NCBI GenBank assembly: GCA_964469565.1
Contig: CAYXZD010000001.1
Location: forward strand, 682,001 to 746,000
Source: GCA-2720975 sp964469565
Lineage (GTDB): Bacteria; Planctomycetota; UBA1135; GCA-002686595
Length of the DNA: 64,000 nt
Direction of reading: 5' to 3'
Below are positions 34,330 to 43,674 of this stretch, one piece after another. The notes beneath the pieces were generated by a model. The model did no database searches and had not been told where the DNA came from. It was given only the letters and a program-made list of their open reading frames with translations. The translations under genes and the position numbers were made by a program. How positions within the stretch are numbered: the stretch's first letter is position 1; the number at the start of each line of letters is the position of its first letter.

Positions 34330-36246
34330 ATGGCCCAGGTCGACACACTGCCCACCTTAGCCCCACGGCCCATTCATCACCGATGGGCCGCCGGTGAATT
34401 ACTCATTTCAGGGACCAAGGGGTTTCGCCTCCTAGGGCAATCCACAGGAGCCCCACGGGCAGTGAACTGGCTTGAGGCTCGCTTGGCAGAGCTGGCAATA
34501 CCCCCGACCCAATCTCCCGGGGGGCTGGACGTGCGCTTTGAGCTGTGCCCCCCGGAAGAACATCCTTGGCAGGAGAATCCTGCTCCCCATTCAACGGATG
34601 CAACCCTACAAGAGGCCTACACCCTGCGAATTCAATCCGACGAGATCCGCCTGCGCGCGTCCAGCGCAGTGGGACTCTTCCGTGCATCGGTCACCCTCTC
34701 CCAATTACTACGATGCGCCCAATTCAGCGCTCCCGAATCTGCCTGTAGATTGCCCTGTCAGACTATCGAGGATGCGCCCCACTTCGAGCATCGGGGACTC
34801 ATGCTCGACATCAGCCGCGATCGTGTTCCACTCCCCGAAGAGTTGGTGGAGCTCTTGAATCGCTGCGCCAGCCTCAAGATTAACCATGTCGAGTTGTATG
34901 GTGAGCACACCTTTCCCTACAGCGGGCACGAGTCTGTCTGGCGCAAGGCTGATGTCCCGCCACTGGAGGAATGGAGTCGATTATCCGAATTGGCCGACTC
35001 CCTGCACATCGATCTTGTACCCAACCAGCAGACCTTTGGGCACATGCACCGCTGGCTCAAACATCCTGAGTACGCCCACCTCGCCGAGGTGCGGACTGGC
35101 GTTGAGCATGCGTTTTCGTATGACCGCGAACCCTTCAGCCTGTGCCCGACCCACCCAGGCTCCATCGCACTGGTCGAGGACCTCTTGGGCCAGCTACTCC
35201 CGGTTCTGCCCAGTCCCTTCGTCAATGTGGGCTGCGACGAGACCTTTGACTTAGGACTCGGCCAGTCTAGGGAAGCGTGCGAGGCTAGAGGGTCACGGGC
35301 TGTCTACACTGAGTTCCTACTCAAAGTCCACGACGTCGTCCGATCCCATGGCCGGCGCATGCTCTTTTGGGGGGACATTCTACTGGAGCGCAGCGAGGAC
35401 CTGCCGCGCCTCCCCCCCACGGCCATTCCTCTCCTTTGGGGCTACGAAGCCAACCACCCGTTCGACGAGCAAGCGGCCCGCCTCGCCCGCTGTTCCGATG
35501 AGTTTTGGATTTGTCCGGGGACAAGTTCCTGGCAGTGCATGACGGGGCGCTGGACCAACATGAAGGGGAATCTGCTCGCGGCCGCTCATGCCGGAGTCGC
35601 CCACGGAGCAAGCGGATTCCTCGTCACCGATTGGGGTGACTTCGGCCACTGGCAGCCCGCAGCCATTGCATGGCCTGGGTACACAGCGGGCGCCTGCCTT
35701 GCGTGGAATCCCAGCGACGATTTGGAGCAGCTTGAGCAACAACTCGACTTGCATGGGCTGCCCAAGGAAACTGGCCCATTGGCCGAGATTCTCCACAGGC
35801 TCGGGACACTCCCGGAGGTCACGGGTGCACATTGTCCCAATGCTTCCCCGTGGTTTATGTATTTGCGAAGGCCCGAGGACGGAGCCCACCCGCGCGGAGT
35901 GCACAACGCTAACGCCGAGGGGTTTCTGCGCTGTGCAGAGCAAGCAGCATTCATTAGCGAGGAATTGCTCCATCGCGCCTCACCCTGCGCTCCTGAACTC
36001 GCGGGTGCGGCCGCACTCACCGCTTGGGCCTGTCGGTTCGCAGCCCTCCGCATTCAAGCCGGGGAAAACATCTCAGACCTCGCCCCCAAGGAGCGCAGCG
36101 CTCTGGTCGGCGAATTGAACGAACTCATTAAAGCGCAAGCGACTCTCTGGCTGCGGACAAGCCGTCCAGGCGGTTGCCAAGACTCCATCGACAGGCTCAA
36201 GAGATTGGGAACCTGGATCCAGGGAGGGGGGCAAGCCCCACTTTAG
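34330..36246 (+). CDS. GH20-family beta-N-acetylhexosaminidase-like protein
   Basis: The 638-residue protein carries a GH20b-like N-terminal region (SAVGLFRASVTLSQLL, about 115-135) and the catalytic barrel opening with EDAPHFEHRGLMLDISRDRVP (about 150-170). The catalytic Asp-Glu pair is D303-E304 in VNVGCDETFDLG. Barrel strand LLFWGDILL and WGYEANHPF follow. The C-terminal part (about 480-638) is helical and longer than usual. No signal peptide is visible, so it may be cytoplasmic or an uncommon export type. It would remove terminal N-acetylglucosamine/galactosamine from glycans or glycoconjugates; the substrate is not shown by the sequence. Divergent from the GT39 gene. Confidence 0.85.
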   Translation: MAQVDTLPTLAPRPIHHRWAAGELLISGTKGFRLLGQSTGAPRAVNWLEARLAELAIPPTQSPGGLDVRFELCPPEEHPWQENPAPHSTDATLQEAYTLRIQSDEIRLRASSAVGLFRASVTLSQLLRCAQFSAPESACRLPCQTIEDAPHFEHRGLMLDISRDRVPLPEELVELLNRCASLKINHVELYGEHTFPYSGHESVWRKADVPPLEEWSRLSELADSLHIDLVPNQQTFGHMHRWLKHPEYAHLAEVRTGVEHAFSYDREPFSLCPTHPGSIALVEDLLGQLLPVLPSPFVNVGCDETFDLGLGQSREACEARGSRAVYTEFLLKVHDVVRSHGRRMLFWGDILLERSEDLPRLPPTAIPLLWGYEANHPFDEQAARLARCSDEFWICPGTSSWQCMTGRWTNMKGNLLAAAHAGVAHGASGFLVTDWGDFGHWQPAAIAWPGYTAGACLAWNPSDDLEQLEQQLDLHGLPKETGPLAEILHRLGTLPEVTGAHCPNASPWFMYLRRPEDGAHPRGVHNANAEGFLRCAEQAAFISEELLHRASPCAPELAGAAALTAWACRFAALRIQAGENISDLAPKERSALVGELNELIKAQATLWLRTSRPGGCQDSIDRLKRLGTWIQGGGQAPL

Positions 36247-36256
36247 AATCGGAAGG

Positions 36257-37396
36257 TCACCGAATCGAACTCCATTGCAAGGCGAATTGCACCCCGCCTG
36301 CGAGGGTGAGGGTGATGCACAGGCCCCGGGCCCAAAGGGGTTGCCACATCGCCAATGCACCTGCCCCCCACAGGACACAACAGAGTCCAATGAGGGTGAA
36401 TAGCGCCTCACCCGCCGCGATAAAGTTGCCTTCGGGGACTCCCCAAGCGACGGAATCTCCTGTGGGAACGAGGCAAGTCCCCATCCACAACAGTCCCAAG
36501 CACCACATGCACGTCTCCCAAATCCCCGGCTCGTGTGGATTCCCACGCAGGTGCGAATCCAACGGCAAGTAAGCCAACACGAGAGGACAAGCGAGGACGG
36601 CCCATTCACTGGGAGCGTTCCAAAGGCCTGCCCAACCCAAGGCCCAGCCAACGGCAGCCGCCAATCCCAACCACACTCTCCGCGCCCCCAAAGAGAGCAG
36701 CCCTGACCAACAACCAGCCAGAGTGAGAAGAGCCAAGAATTCCCAGCGCCGCACCCACCTCTGGATTCCCGATTCAATGCCCATGCCTAGGGCCGTTGAC
36801 CTCTCCGGTGGCTCAAAAGCAAACGCACGAACCTGGGGACCCGTCTCCACATCGAACGGCTGTGCATCATTCCAAAGCCACAACCCATGGTCCTGATGAT
36901 CAGGGCTCGTTCGGGCGAACAAGTCCATTTCGAGAAGCAAGCCCTTCAACTTGGAATTGGACGCGGTAGCCAACTCCGAACGCAGCAGCAACCACTCCCC
37001 GGGGACGCCCTCTTCCAGCGCACTGAGGGTCGACTGGCCGCACAGGAGAACGTCGCGTTCAGATCCATGGTTTCCCGCGAAACCCACGAGCTGGAAGTGG
37101 CTGCCCACGTAGGACTCGACCTGCCCCGTCAGGTCATCGCTCAGCTCATCGGCCTTCAACAGGCCGTCACCATTCCGGTCTGCCATGGGGATCACCTCCA
37201 ACAAGGAAGCAGCCTGCAACCAGAGGGTGCGCTGTACGGTCGCGCCATTGACTTCGACTCGTGAAAAACTCGTCGAGTTCTCGTGCCCTTCTGCTCTACC
37301 TTCAATTCCACTGAGAGGGGCACCCTGCCCCCCTCCCACTAACACCAGCCACGGGAGGACTCGGCACTTCAAACCGTGCGAAAGAGTCACTCCCAT
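36257..37396 (-). CDS. Membrane protein with EF-hand motif, downstream of lon
   Basis: The 379-residue product has a signal-like N-terminus, an EF-hand loop DRNGDGLLKADEL (about 73-85) in a roughly 200-residue soluble region, then about six to eight hydrophobic helices from residue 215 to 375 (for example LLTLAGCWSGLLSL, CPLVLAYL, TLIGLCCVLWGAG). The layout (extracellular sensor-like domain plus C-terminal helices) recalls HupE/UreJ-type proteins, but the metal-binding histidine pattern of that family is not visible, so I leave it unassigned. It starts 9 nt after the lon stop and is probably cotranscribed. Confidence 0.65.
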   Translation of the reverse strand: MGVTLSHGLKCRVLPWLVLVGGGQGAPLSGIEGRAEGHENSTSFSRVEVNGATVQRTLWLQAASLLEVIPMADRNGDGLLKADELSDDLTGQVESYVGSHFQLVGFAGNHGSERDVLLCGQSTLSALEEGVPGEWLLLRSELATASNSKLKGLLLEMDLFARTSPDHQDHGLWLWNDAQPFDVETGPQVRAFAFEPPERSTALGMGIESGIQRWVRRWEFLALLTLAGCWSGLLSLGARRVWLGLAAAVGWALGWAGLWNAPSEWAVLACPLVLAYLPLDSHLRGNPHEPGIWETCMWCLGLLWMGTCLVPTGDSVAWGVPEGNFIAAGEALFTLIGLCCVLWGAGALAMWQPLWARGLCITLTLAGGVQFALQWSSIR

Positions 37397-37405
37397 GGAG
37401 GCAGG

Positions 37406-39880
37406 TTAGCTCTTGTGCAACGCCAGCTCGAGGACATCCTCAACCGAATCCAACCAAGACACGTCGAGCCCCTTCACGACACCTTCTTCCAATTCCTCCC
37501 AGTCGCCCCTGTTGCGGCGAGGCAGGAGCACATGGGTGATTCCTGCAGTGCGTGCAGCGAGGACTTTCTCTTTGATCCCCCCCACGGGCATGACCAATCC
37601 AGTCAAACTCACTTCACCGGTCATGGCTACGTTGTTTCGAACACAGCGGCCGCTCAAGAGTGAAACGATCGCCGCATACAAGGCAACCCCGGCCGACGGT
37701 CCATCCTTGGGGACGGCACCGGCAGGAATATGAACGTGAAGATCCAAACTCCCATCGTCCACCGCACCCCAACGTCCATTGGAATCAGCACGAACCAGAC
37801 TCCACGCAGTGGTTGCACTTTCTTTCATCACATCGCCGAGCTGGCCGGTGAGCACGAGTTTGCCACGGCCCGGCATGGAGCGAGCTTCCACGAAGAGAAT
37901 CTCCCCTCCCACAGCCGTCCAAGCCAAGCCTGTGGCCACCCCTGGTCGGCGAGTGCGGCGGGCCGACTCCCGCTCGAAGCGCACATGGCCGAGAACTTCA
38001 TGCACCTCCTCCACACCCATGCGCAGGGGCTTCCGGCGACGACCGGAGAATTGCACGGCGCCATGGCGGCACAATGCGCCAATCTCACGCTCCAGTGACC
38101 GCACGCCCGCTTCCCGCGTGTAGTGTCGGATCAGCTCACGGATGGCGGGCACATGAATCGAAAAGGGTTTGTCGGCTAGGCCCGCCTCGTCGATCTGGCG
38201 CTTGACCAGATACAGGCGCGCTATCTGCACCTTCTCTTCCTCGGTGTAACCGGGCAGGCGAATCACCTCCAGGCGATCCTGCAGCGCCGGGTGCACTGCG
38301 TCGAGAACATTGGCCGTGGCAAAGAACATCACATCGGAAAGGTCGAAGGGCACTCCGAGGTAGTTATCCACGAAGGTGTGATTCTGAGCGGGGTCGAGAA
38401 CTTCCAGCAATGCAGCCGCAGGGTCGCCTTGCATCCCGCGCCCCATCTTGTCCAATTCGTCCAGCATGAACAGGGGATTGCGGGTCTTGGCGCGCTTCAA
38501 ACCAGCCAGAATTCGTCCCGGCATAGCTCCGACGTAGGTCCTGCGATGCCCGCGGATCTCGGCCTCGTCATGCACCCCCCCTAGGCTGATGCGAACGAAT
38601 TCACGTCCCATCGCTCGGGCAATGCTCTGTCCGAGGGAAGTCTTGCCCACGCCTGGTGGACCCACTAGGCAAAGTGACGGCCCCTGGGTATTGGGGTTGA
38701 GTTTCCGCACTGCCAAGAATTCAAGGATGCGTTTTTTGACCGGTTCGATTCCGTAGTGATCCTCATCCAGAACAACTCGGGCATTTTTCAGGTCGAGATG
38801 ATCCTTACTGAGGGTATTCCAAGGCAATTCGAGAGCGAGTTCGAGAAACGATCGCAACATCGAGTACTCGGCCGCCTGCTCAGGCGTGCGTTCGAGCCGC
38901 TTGATCTCCTTATTGAGCTCATCGCGTACCTCGTCGGTGACATCCAATTCCTGCAGTCCTTGCCGCAGGGACTGAATCTCCCCCCCTTTTCCGTCACCTT
39001 CACCGAGTTCGCGCTGGATGATCCGAAGTTGCTCCCTCAAGAAGTACTCGCGCTGCGCCTCATCCATGGAGCCCCGAGTTTCCTCGCGGATTTTCTGAGA
39101 AATCTCCAACACCTCGGCCCAGTCGCCGAGCGCCTGAATCAGCGAGTCCAAGCGCTTGCGCAGATCGAGTTCCTCAAGGAGCTCTTGTTTTTCTCCGGGG
39201 GGAACGTCCACAAAAGTGCAGACTAGATCCGCTAGCATGGATGGGGATTCGATGGCTTGCACGGCTTGGGCCATCTCCTCTGGGGATCCGGGAGCTAACT
39301 CTAGAACCTCCGCTGCCCGCTCTCGCAGCGCTAGGAAGCGTGCTTCAATCGCTGCGTTGGAAGGTTCCTCCGGCTCAAGGAATTCCACCTCAGCGATCGT
39401 GTAGGGGTCGGTCTGCAAATGGTTCAGCACGCGGAAGCGCTGGACCCCTTCACAGATGGCGTGATGGCGGCCATCGGGGCCCGTCCAATAGCGGACAATA
39501 TTGGCCATGGTCCCCATCGAGAACAAATCCTCGGGGCCCGGATGCTCTAGGTGCTCGTCCTTCTGAAGTATGAGACCCACCTGATTCCCGCGCTTGACCG
39601 CCTCCTGTACCGCACGAATCGTTGCTTCACGACCGATCATGAGAGGCAGAACCACACCGGGAAACAGCACCATATTACGGACGGGAACCAGGATAACCTG
39701 AGGGTGGGCGCCTTCTGCCTGAGCCGGATTATCGGATTGAATCCTGCGACCCCTCTTGGACCGTTTCTTAGCCGCTTTCCGGGTGTTGCTTGGGCGCTTG
39801 CGAGCTGCCGCTCGGCGAGGGGTGGCTTCGGCGTCCTTGGTGCGCCGGGCCGGTTTCTTCTTGGTGGGTTTCTTCTTCAA
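37406..39880 (-). CDS. lon: ATP-dependent Lon protease
   Basis: Lon degrades damaged and regulatory proteins in the cytoplasm. After a Lys/Arg-rich N-terminal tail (about 45 residues, KKKPTKKKPARRTK onwards), the LON substrate-binding domain starts at VILVPVRNMVLFPGVVLPLMIGREATI. The AAA+ part shows Walker A GPPGVGKTSLGQSIA, Walker B FMLDELDKMG and sensor segments. The protease domain has the Ser-Lys dyad region PKDGPSAGVALYAAIVSLLSG (Ser codon at 37694-37696). No ATG is available: I favour TTG 39880, but the open frame extends to a TTG at 40036, and the first 52 residues of that longer form look non-coding. A membrane protein gene follows 9 nt downstream. Confidence 0.9.
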   Translation of the reverse strand: MKKKPTKKKPARRTKDAEATPRRAAARKRPSNTRKAAKKRSKRGRRIQSDNPAQAEGAHPQVILVPVRNMVLFPGVVLPLMIGREATIRAVQEAVKRGNQVGLILQKDEHLEHPGPEDLFSMGTMANIVRYWTGPDGRHHAICEGVQRFRVLNHLQTDPYTIAEVEFLEPEEPSNAAIEARFLALRERAAEVLELAPGSPEEMAQAVQAIESPSMLADLVCTFVDVPPGEKQELLEELDLRKRLDSLIQALGDWAEVLEISQKIREETRGSMDEAQREYFLREQLRIIQRELGEGDGKGGEIQSLRQGLQELDVTDEVRDELNKEIKRLERTPEQAAEYSMLRSFLELALELPWNTLSKDHLDLKNARVVLDEDHYGIEPVKKRILEFLAVRKLNPNTQGPSLCLVGPPGVGKTSLGQSIARAMGREFVRISLGGVHDEAEIRGHRRTYVGAMPGRILAGLKRAKTRNPLFMLDELDKMGRGMQGDPAAALLEVLDPAQNHTFVDNYLGVPFDLSDVMFFATANVLDAVHPALQDRLEVIRLPGYTEEEKVQIARLYLVKRQIDEAGLADKPFSIHVPAIRELIRHYTREAGVRSLEREIGALCRHGAVQFSGRRRKPLRMGVEEVHEVLGHVRFERESARRTRRPGVATGLAWTAVGGEILFVEARSMPGRGKLVLTGQLGDVMKESATTAWSLVRADSNGRWGAVDDGSLDLHVHIPAGAVPKDGPSAGVALYAAIVSLLSGRCVRNNVAMTGEVSLTGLVMPVGGIKEKVLAARTAGITHVLLPRRNRGDWEELEEGVVKGLDVSWLDSVEDVLELALHKS

Positions 39881-40116
39881 GTTAACTGTGCTTGGAGTGT
39901 ACTTCGTCCTGAGGATGCCTTTCGTACCGGGGCTCAAACGAGTTACCGGAGTATTACGAGCCAGCGGGTGGTTCCCGGAAAGCTTGAAGGTACGTCGCCT
40001 GCAGCCGCAGCCCAAGCAAAGAACCCTCGAATCCAACGCCCCTCGCCTAGCTCGGAACTATCCAGCCACCCTAGTATGCCATCTAAGCCGACTCGCTCAA
40101 TGCCCAACCGACCTGC

Positions 40117-40122
40117 TATACT
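40117..40122 (+). promoter_or_regulatory. Candidate -10 element of the phosphonate-type operon
   Basis: TATACT at 40117-40122 is a close match to the -10 consensus and lies 44 nt before the substrate-binding protein start. I see no convincing -35 box at the right spacing, so this is weak. Confidence 0.3.
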
Positions 40123-40166
40123 CCCGCCCCGTACCAGCCCACACCGAGTCAACTTCTTCGATTTTC

Positions 40167-41048
40167 ATGCTAAGAATCAAGTCTCCTACCCTGCTCCTTT
40201 TACTTCTCGCTTGTGGTAGCTGCGCACCATCCTCAGAGTCAGCTGTACGTGCCCTGACTTTCAGTGCCATCCCCGATGACAATCGCTCGGGCCTAAGCGA
40301 GCGCTACAACCTCGTGGCTAGCCACCTGAGTGAGGCATTGGGGATTCCCTTTCAGTACATGCCTAGTACCGACTACGAGGCCTCTGTCGAGGCCTTCAAG
40401 AACGGTGATGTGCAGCTCGCCTGGTTTGGCGGAGTCTCTGGTGTGCGGGCGCGACTTGCTGTGCCCGGAGCGCGCGCGATCGCCCAGGGAAAGGTGGATC
40501 CGGAGTTTGTCAGCTACATCATTGGACACGAGAGCCTCGGACTAAGCTTCTCCGAGTCTTTCCCGGTGGAACTCAAGGGCCAGAGTTTCACCTTTGGTCC
40601 CCGGGGATCCACTTCAGGCCGCTTGATGCCGCAGCACTTCATCACCCAGGAGACCGGTAGCTCCCCTGAAGAGTTCTTTGGCCACGCTCCACGGTTCACT
40701 ACCGGCCACGATCAAACCGCTCTGCAGGTGCAAGCCGGGGCCTCATTAGCAGGGGCACTGAATTTCAAGACCTACGAGCGCATGGTCGCTTCTGGCACAC
40801 TGGACCCGAAAGTCTGTGTTCACCTTTGGACGACTCCTGCCTACGCGGACTACAACTGGACGGCTCACCCCTCCCTCGACGAGACCTATGGGGCTGGTTT
40901 CACCACACGGCTCGCCAATGCCCTAACATCCATCACCGATGAGGATGTGTTGCGGGCGCTCGATCGGGCCGAAGGTCTGATTCCAGCCACAAATAAAGAC
41001 TACGCTGTCATCGAGGCCACCATGCGAACCACAGGATTGCTGCGCTGA
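40167..41048 (+). CDS. phnD: Phosphonate-type ABC transporter substrate-binding lipoprotein (PhnD-like)
   Basis: The 293-residue product has a lipoprotein signal peptide with lipobox LACGSC. PhnD-type features are the opening ALTFSAIPDD...ERYNLVASHLSEALGIPFQYMPSTDYEASVEAFKNGDVQLAWFGG (shown here in pieces), SFTFGPRGSTSGRLMPQHF, HDQTALQVQAG and NFKTYERMVASG. It belongs to the family that binds phosphonates, phosphite or related oxyanions and hands them to the ATPase/permeases downstream. Three transporter genes follow on the same strand. No phosphonate-degrading genes are nearby, so the ligand is open. Confidence 0.85.
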   Translation: MLRIKSPTLLLLLLACGSCAPSSESAVRALTFSAIPDDNRSGLSERYNLVASHLSEALGIPFQYMPSTDYEASVEAFKNGDVQLAWFGGVSGVRARLAVPGARAIAQGKVDPEFVSYIIGHESLGLSFSESFPVELKGQSFTFGPRGSTSGRLMPQHFITQETGSSPEEFFGHAPRFTTGHDQTALQVQAGASLAGALNFKTYERMVASGTLDPKVCVHLWTTPAYADYNWTAHPSLDETYGAGFTTRLANALTSITDEDVLRALDRAEGLIPATNKDYAVIEATMRTTGLLR

Positions 41049-41830
41049 ACCACTCCGCCCCTGCATTTGAGCTCCAAGGAGCAGGGCTCCGATTCGGAGC
41101 TTCATGGGCCTTGGCTGGGGTGGAGGTTTCCATCCAACGGGGGGAGCGTGTCGCACTCGTCGGTCCTAGCGGGGCAGGCAAGACTTCGCTTTTGAGGCTC
41201 ATGGCGGGCTCGCTGTTGCCGACCCAGGGGAGTGCCAGGACCGGTGGGCATGACTTGGCTCATGTCAGTGCAGAACGATTGCGTTCCTTGCGCAGCCGCA
41301 TCGGATTTGTTCACCAGGACCACTCCCTGATCCCCATTTTTCGGGCCCATCAAAACGTAATCGCGGGGGCACTCGGGCAGCGGGGGTTTTGGGCAGCCCT
41401 GCGCTCCATGCTCCATCCTGCCCAAGCAGACCTCGACCGTGCGCATAGGCTGCTCGCCCGAGTGGGCATCCCTGAAAAGCTTTGCCTGCGCACGGATGCC
41501 CTCTCAGGCGGGCAGCAACAGCGAGTAGCCATCGCTCGAGCACTCTTCCAAGATCCCTTGGCCCTCCTCGCCGATGAACCCGTGGCCTCCGTAGACCCCA
41601 CTCGGGCCCGCGCCGTCCTGGAACTGATGCGGGATGTGGCCACCGAGCGCAGTCTCACCCTCGTCGCCAGCTTGCACGATATACAGTTAGCCCGTGAGTT
41701 TTTCCCGCGCCTGATCGGTCTGCGGGCAGGAAAAGTCGTATTGGACGCCCCCACCGCAACGATCCAATCAAACGAGCTCGATGCCCTCTACCGCTTGGAC
41801 CCGCAATCAGATGACCCCGCAGGCCGATAA
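41045..41830 (+). CDS. phnC: Phosphonate-type ABC transporter ATPase (PhnC-like)
   Basis: The 261-residue ATPase shows Walker A VALVGPSGAGKTSLL, the C-motif SGGQQQRVAIARALF and Walker B LALLADEP, with the H-loop near LVASLHDIQLA. Homology starts well before the first ATG/GTG/TTG option (TTG 41111): the translated ELQGAGLRFGASWALAGVEV is the normal N-terminal strand of ABC ATPases. The likely start is the CTG at 41045, whose CTGA overlaps the PhnD stop by 4 nt, an unusual start codon. The permease gene begins 2 nt after its stop. Confidence 0.8.
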   Translation: MNHSAPAFELQGAGLRFGASWALAGVEVSIQRGERVALVGPSGAGKTSLLRLMAGSLLPTQGSARTGGHDLAHVSAERLRSLRSRIGFVHQDHSLIPIFRAHQNVIAGALGQRGFWAALRSMLHPAQADLDRAHRLLARVGIPEKLCLRTDALSGGQQQRVAIARALFQDPLALLADEPVASVDPTRARAVLELMRDVATERSLTLVASLHDIQLAREFFPRLIGLRAGKVVLDAPTATIQSNELDALYRLDPQSDDPAGR

Positions 41831-41832
41831 CC

Positions 41833-42690
41833 ATGCAGGCTAGGCATCCCCGCACCCTCGGCCCTCGGGCTTGGATTGGCCTAGGCATCGCAGCTCTTGG
41901 GGTTGTAGCGGCACTCAAGCTGAATCTTGGACCCGCTGGCTTGACGCCGAACCAGGGTGGCATGGACTTGGCCCAACGGTTCTTGGCGGCCGCCCTCCAC
42001 CCCACCCTCGACTGGGAGGGGGCGTCCCTGACGGCTCACTCCACTCCGCTGTGGACTGAACTCTTGGGTGCACTTCGGCGCACCCTCATTTTTGCCGCAG
42101 CGGCAATGAGTCTAGCTCTCGCCCTAGGCGTCCCGCTGGGGATTCTGGCCTCAGATACCTGGTGGAAGCGCTCATCATTCTTGAGCGCGCGTGTCACGCC
42201 CTGGGCGCGTGGCTTGCAAACTCTGCTGAGGATTTGGATAGGACTCATGCGTTCGGTTCATGAGTTGCTTTGGGCGGTCCTGCTGCTCGCTGCCATCGGA
42301 CTCAACACCTTGGGTGCAGTGCTCGCAATCGCCATTCCCTACGCTGGTACTCTGGCCAAGGTTTTCTCCGAGATGCTGGATGAGGCACCGCGGCATTCGG
42401 CCAAGGCCCTTGAGGGAATCGGCGCACGGCCAATCGCAGTGTTCTTTTTTGGCTTGATGCCTAGGGCCCTGCCGGATCTCGTAGCCTACGCGGCCTATCG
42501 GTTTGAATGCGCCGTTCGATCTTCAGCCGTACTCGGATTCTTCGGCTACCCCACACTGGGGTATCACCTCAGCCTTAGCTTTGGAGACGGTCATTTCCGC
42601 GAGACTTGGACGACGATTTACCTATTGGGCATTCTGATACTCGGTTTAGAGTGGTGGAGCACGGCGATCCGTAGGCGGCTTGTGTCATGA
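41833..42690 (+). CDS. phnE: Phosphonate-type ABC transporter permease (PhnE-like)
   Basis: This 285-residue protein has six or so hydrophobic helices and the permease loop LDEAPRHSAKALEGIGARPIAVFFFGLMP, in which EA..H...AL..IGA is the characteristic cytoplasmic EAA loop of phosphonate-type permeases. It is followed by LVAYAAYRFECAVRSSAVLGFFG, typical of PhnE. It starts 2 nt after the ATPase and its stop overlaps the second permease start (ATGA). Confidence 0.85.
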   Translation: MQARHPRTLGPRAWIGLGIAALGVVAALKLNLGPAGLTPNQGGMDLAQRFLAAALHPTLDWEGASLTAHSTPLWTELLGALRRTLIFAAAAMSLALALGVPLGILASDTWWKRSSFLSARVTPWARGLQTLLRIWIGLMRSVHELLWAVLLLAAIGLNTLGAVLAIAIPYAGTLAKVFSEMLDEAPRHSAKALEGIGARPIAVFFFGLMPRALPDLVAYAAYRFECAVRSSAVLGFFGYPTLGYHLSLSFGDGHFRETWTTIYLLGILILGLEWWSTAIRRRLVS

Positions 42691-43604
42691 ACGAACTGCC
42701 GGCCACTCGCTCGCCCCATGAGGGGCATGCCCCCCTACCCTGCCGTCGGCTCTTGTGGTGCAGCGCCCTGGGGTTTGCGGCCCTTTCCACCTGGGCCTGG
42801 TTCGGCGGCGAGATCGCGATTCACAGCTTTTTTGCACCCCATCGTATGGAAAACCTGGACCGTTTCCTCAGGACTGAGGCGGTTCCATTCCCCTTGCGAG
42901 GGGTCGACGCTGATGCCTCTGACTGGATGGGGTGGGCGAGCGAGCAATGGCACGCCGGCGGCGGCACCGCCACCTGGACAACCCTTTGGATTGCTATCGC
43001 GGCCATGGCCTTGGCATCCCTGACCGCCTTGCTCTTGGCCCCGTGCGCCGCACGGACGATTGCTGCAAGAACTCCCTTCATGGATCCTGAGGGGCCGCTC
43101 GGGGCTTGGCCCTGGCTGGCGGGAGGCATGCGCATCTTGTTTATTCTGGCGCGGGCTCTACCTGAATACATGCTGGCCTTTTTCCTCGTGGCCGTGTTGC
43201 CCGGGAGTGCTTGGCCAGCCGTCCTGGCCCTCGCCCTTCACAACGGGGGCATTCTCGGCCGACTATTCGCCGACACATTCGAAAACCTAGAGCGCCAACC
43301 TCTCTCTGCCTTGCGCGCCTTGGGGGGAACCCGCAGTCAAATCACAGCCCTAGCGGGCCTGCCCCTGGCCCTGCCACGCTTCCTGCTCTATTTTTTCTAC
43401 CGATTCGAAACCTGCGTGCGGGAGGCAACAGTGCTAGGAATGCTGGGAATCGTCTCACTGGGCTACCGGATCAACGCCGCCCGCTCCAATCACTTCTATG
43501 ACGAACTGCTGCTGCTGGTGGGTTTTGGCGTGGTGCTCGTCTTGCTGGCCGACCTGAGCTCGCATGTTGTTCGGGCCTGGCTGAGAAGAGAGTCTCCTCA
43601 ATAG
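42687..43604 (+). CDS. phnE: Second phosphonate-type ABC transporter permease
   Basis: A 305-residue relative of the preceding permease with about six hydrophobic helices, the EAA-type loop TFENLERQPLSALRALGGTRSQITALAGLPLALP and FYRFETCVREATVLGMLGIVSLGYR. Its ATG overlaps the first permease stop by 4 nt, so the two probably form a heterodimeric channel. The two copies are diverged, not a recent duplication. The final gene of the operon. Confidence 0.85.
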   Translation: MNELPATRSPHEGHAPLPCRRLLWCSALGFAALSTWAWFGGEIAIHSFFAPHRMENLDRFLRTEAVPFPLRGVDADASDWMGWASEQWHAGGGTATWTTLWIAIAAMALASLTALLLAPCAARTIAARTPFMDPEGPLGAWPWLAGGMRILFILARALPEYMLAFFLVAVLPGSAWPAVLALALHNGGILGRLFADTFENLERQPLSALRALGGTRSQITALAGLPLALPRFLLYFFYRFETCVREATVLGMLGIVSLGYRINAARSNHFYDELLLLVGFGVVLVLLADLSSHVVRAWLRRESPQ

Positions 43605-43630
43605 CAGCCATCCCCCAACAAGGGCCTTAC

Positions 43631-43649
43631 GGGATTGCCCACTAATCCC
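43631..43649 (+). terminator. Weak hairpin between the two transporter operons
   Basis: GGGATT (43631-43636) and AATCCC (43644-43649) form a perfect 6-bp stem with a 7-nt loop, 27 nt after the last permease stop. It is followed by TTGCCCTCCC and not a U-run. Confidence 0.3.
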
Positions 43650-43674
43650 TTGCCCTCCCTCCTAGCAGCGCGCG

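Noticed and set aside
34277..34330. Small leader peptide between the divergent GT39 and GH20 genes
   Set aside because: Short frames here are not supported by composition or ribosome sites.
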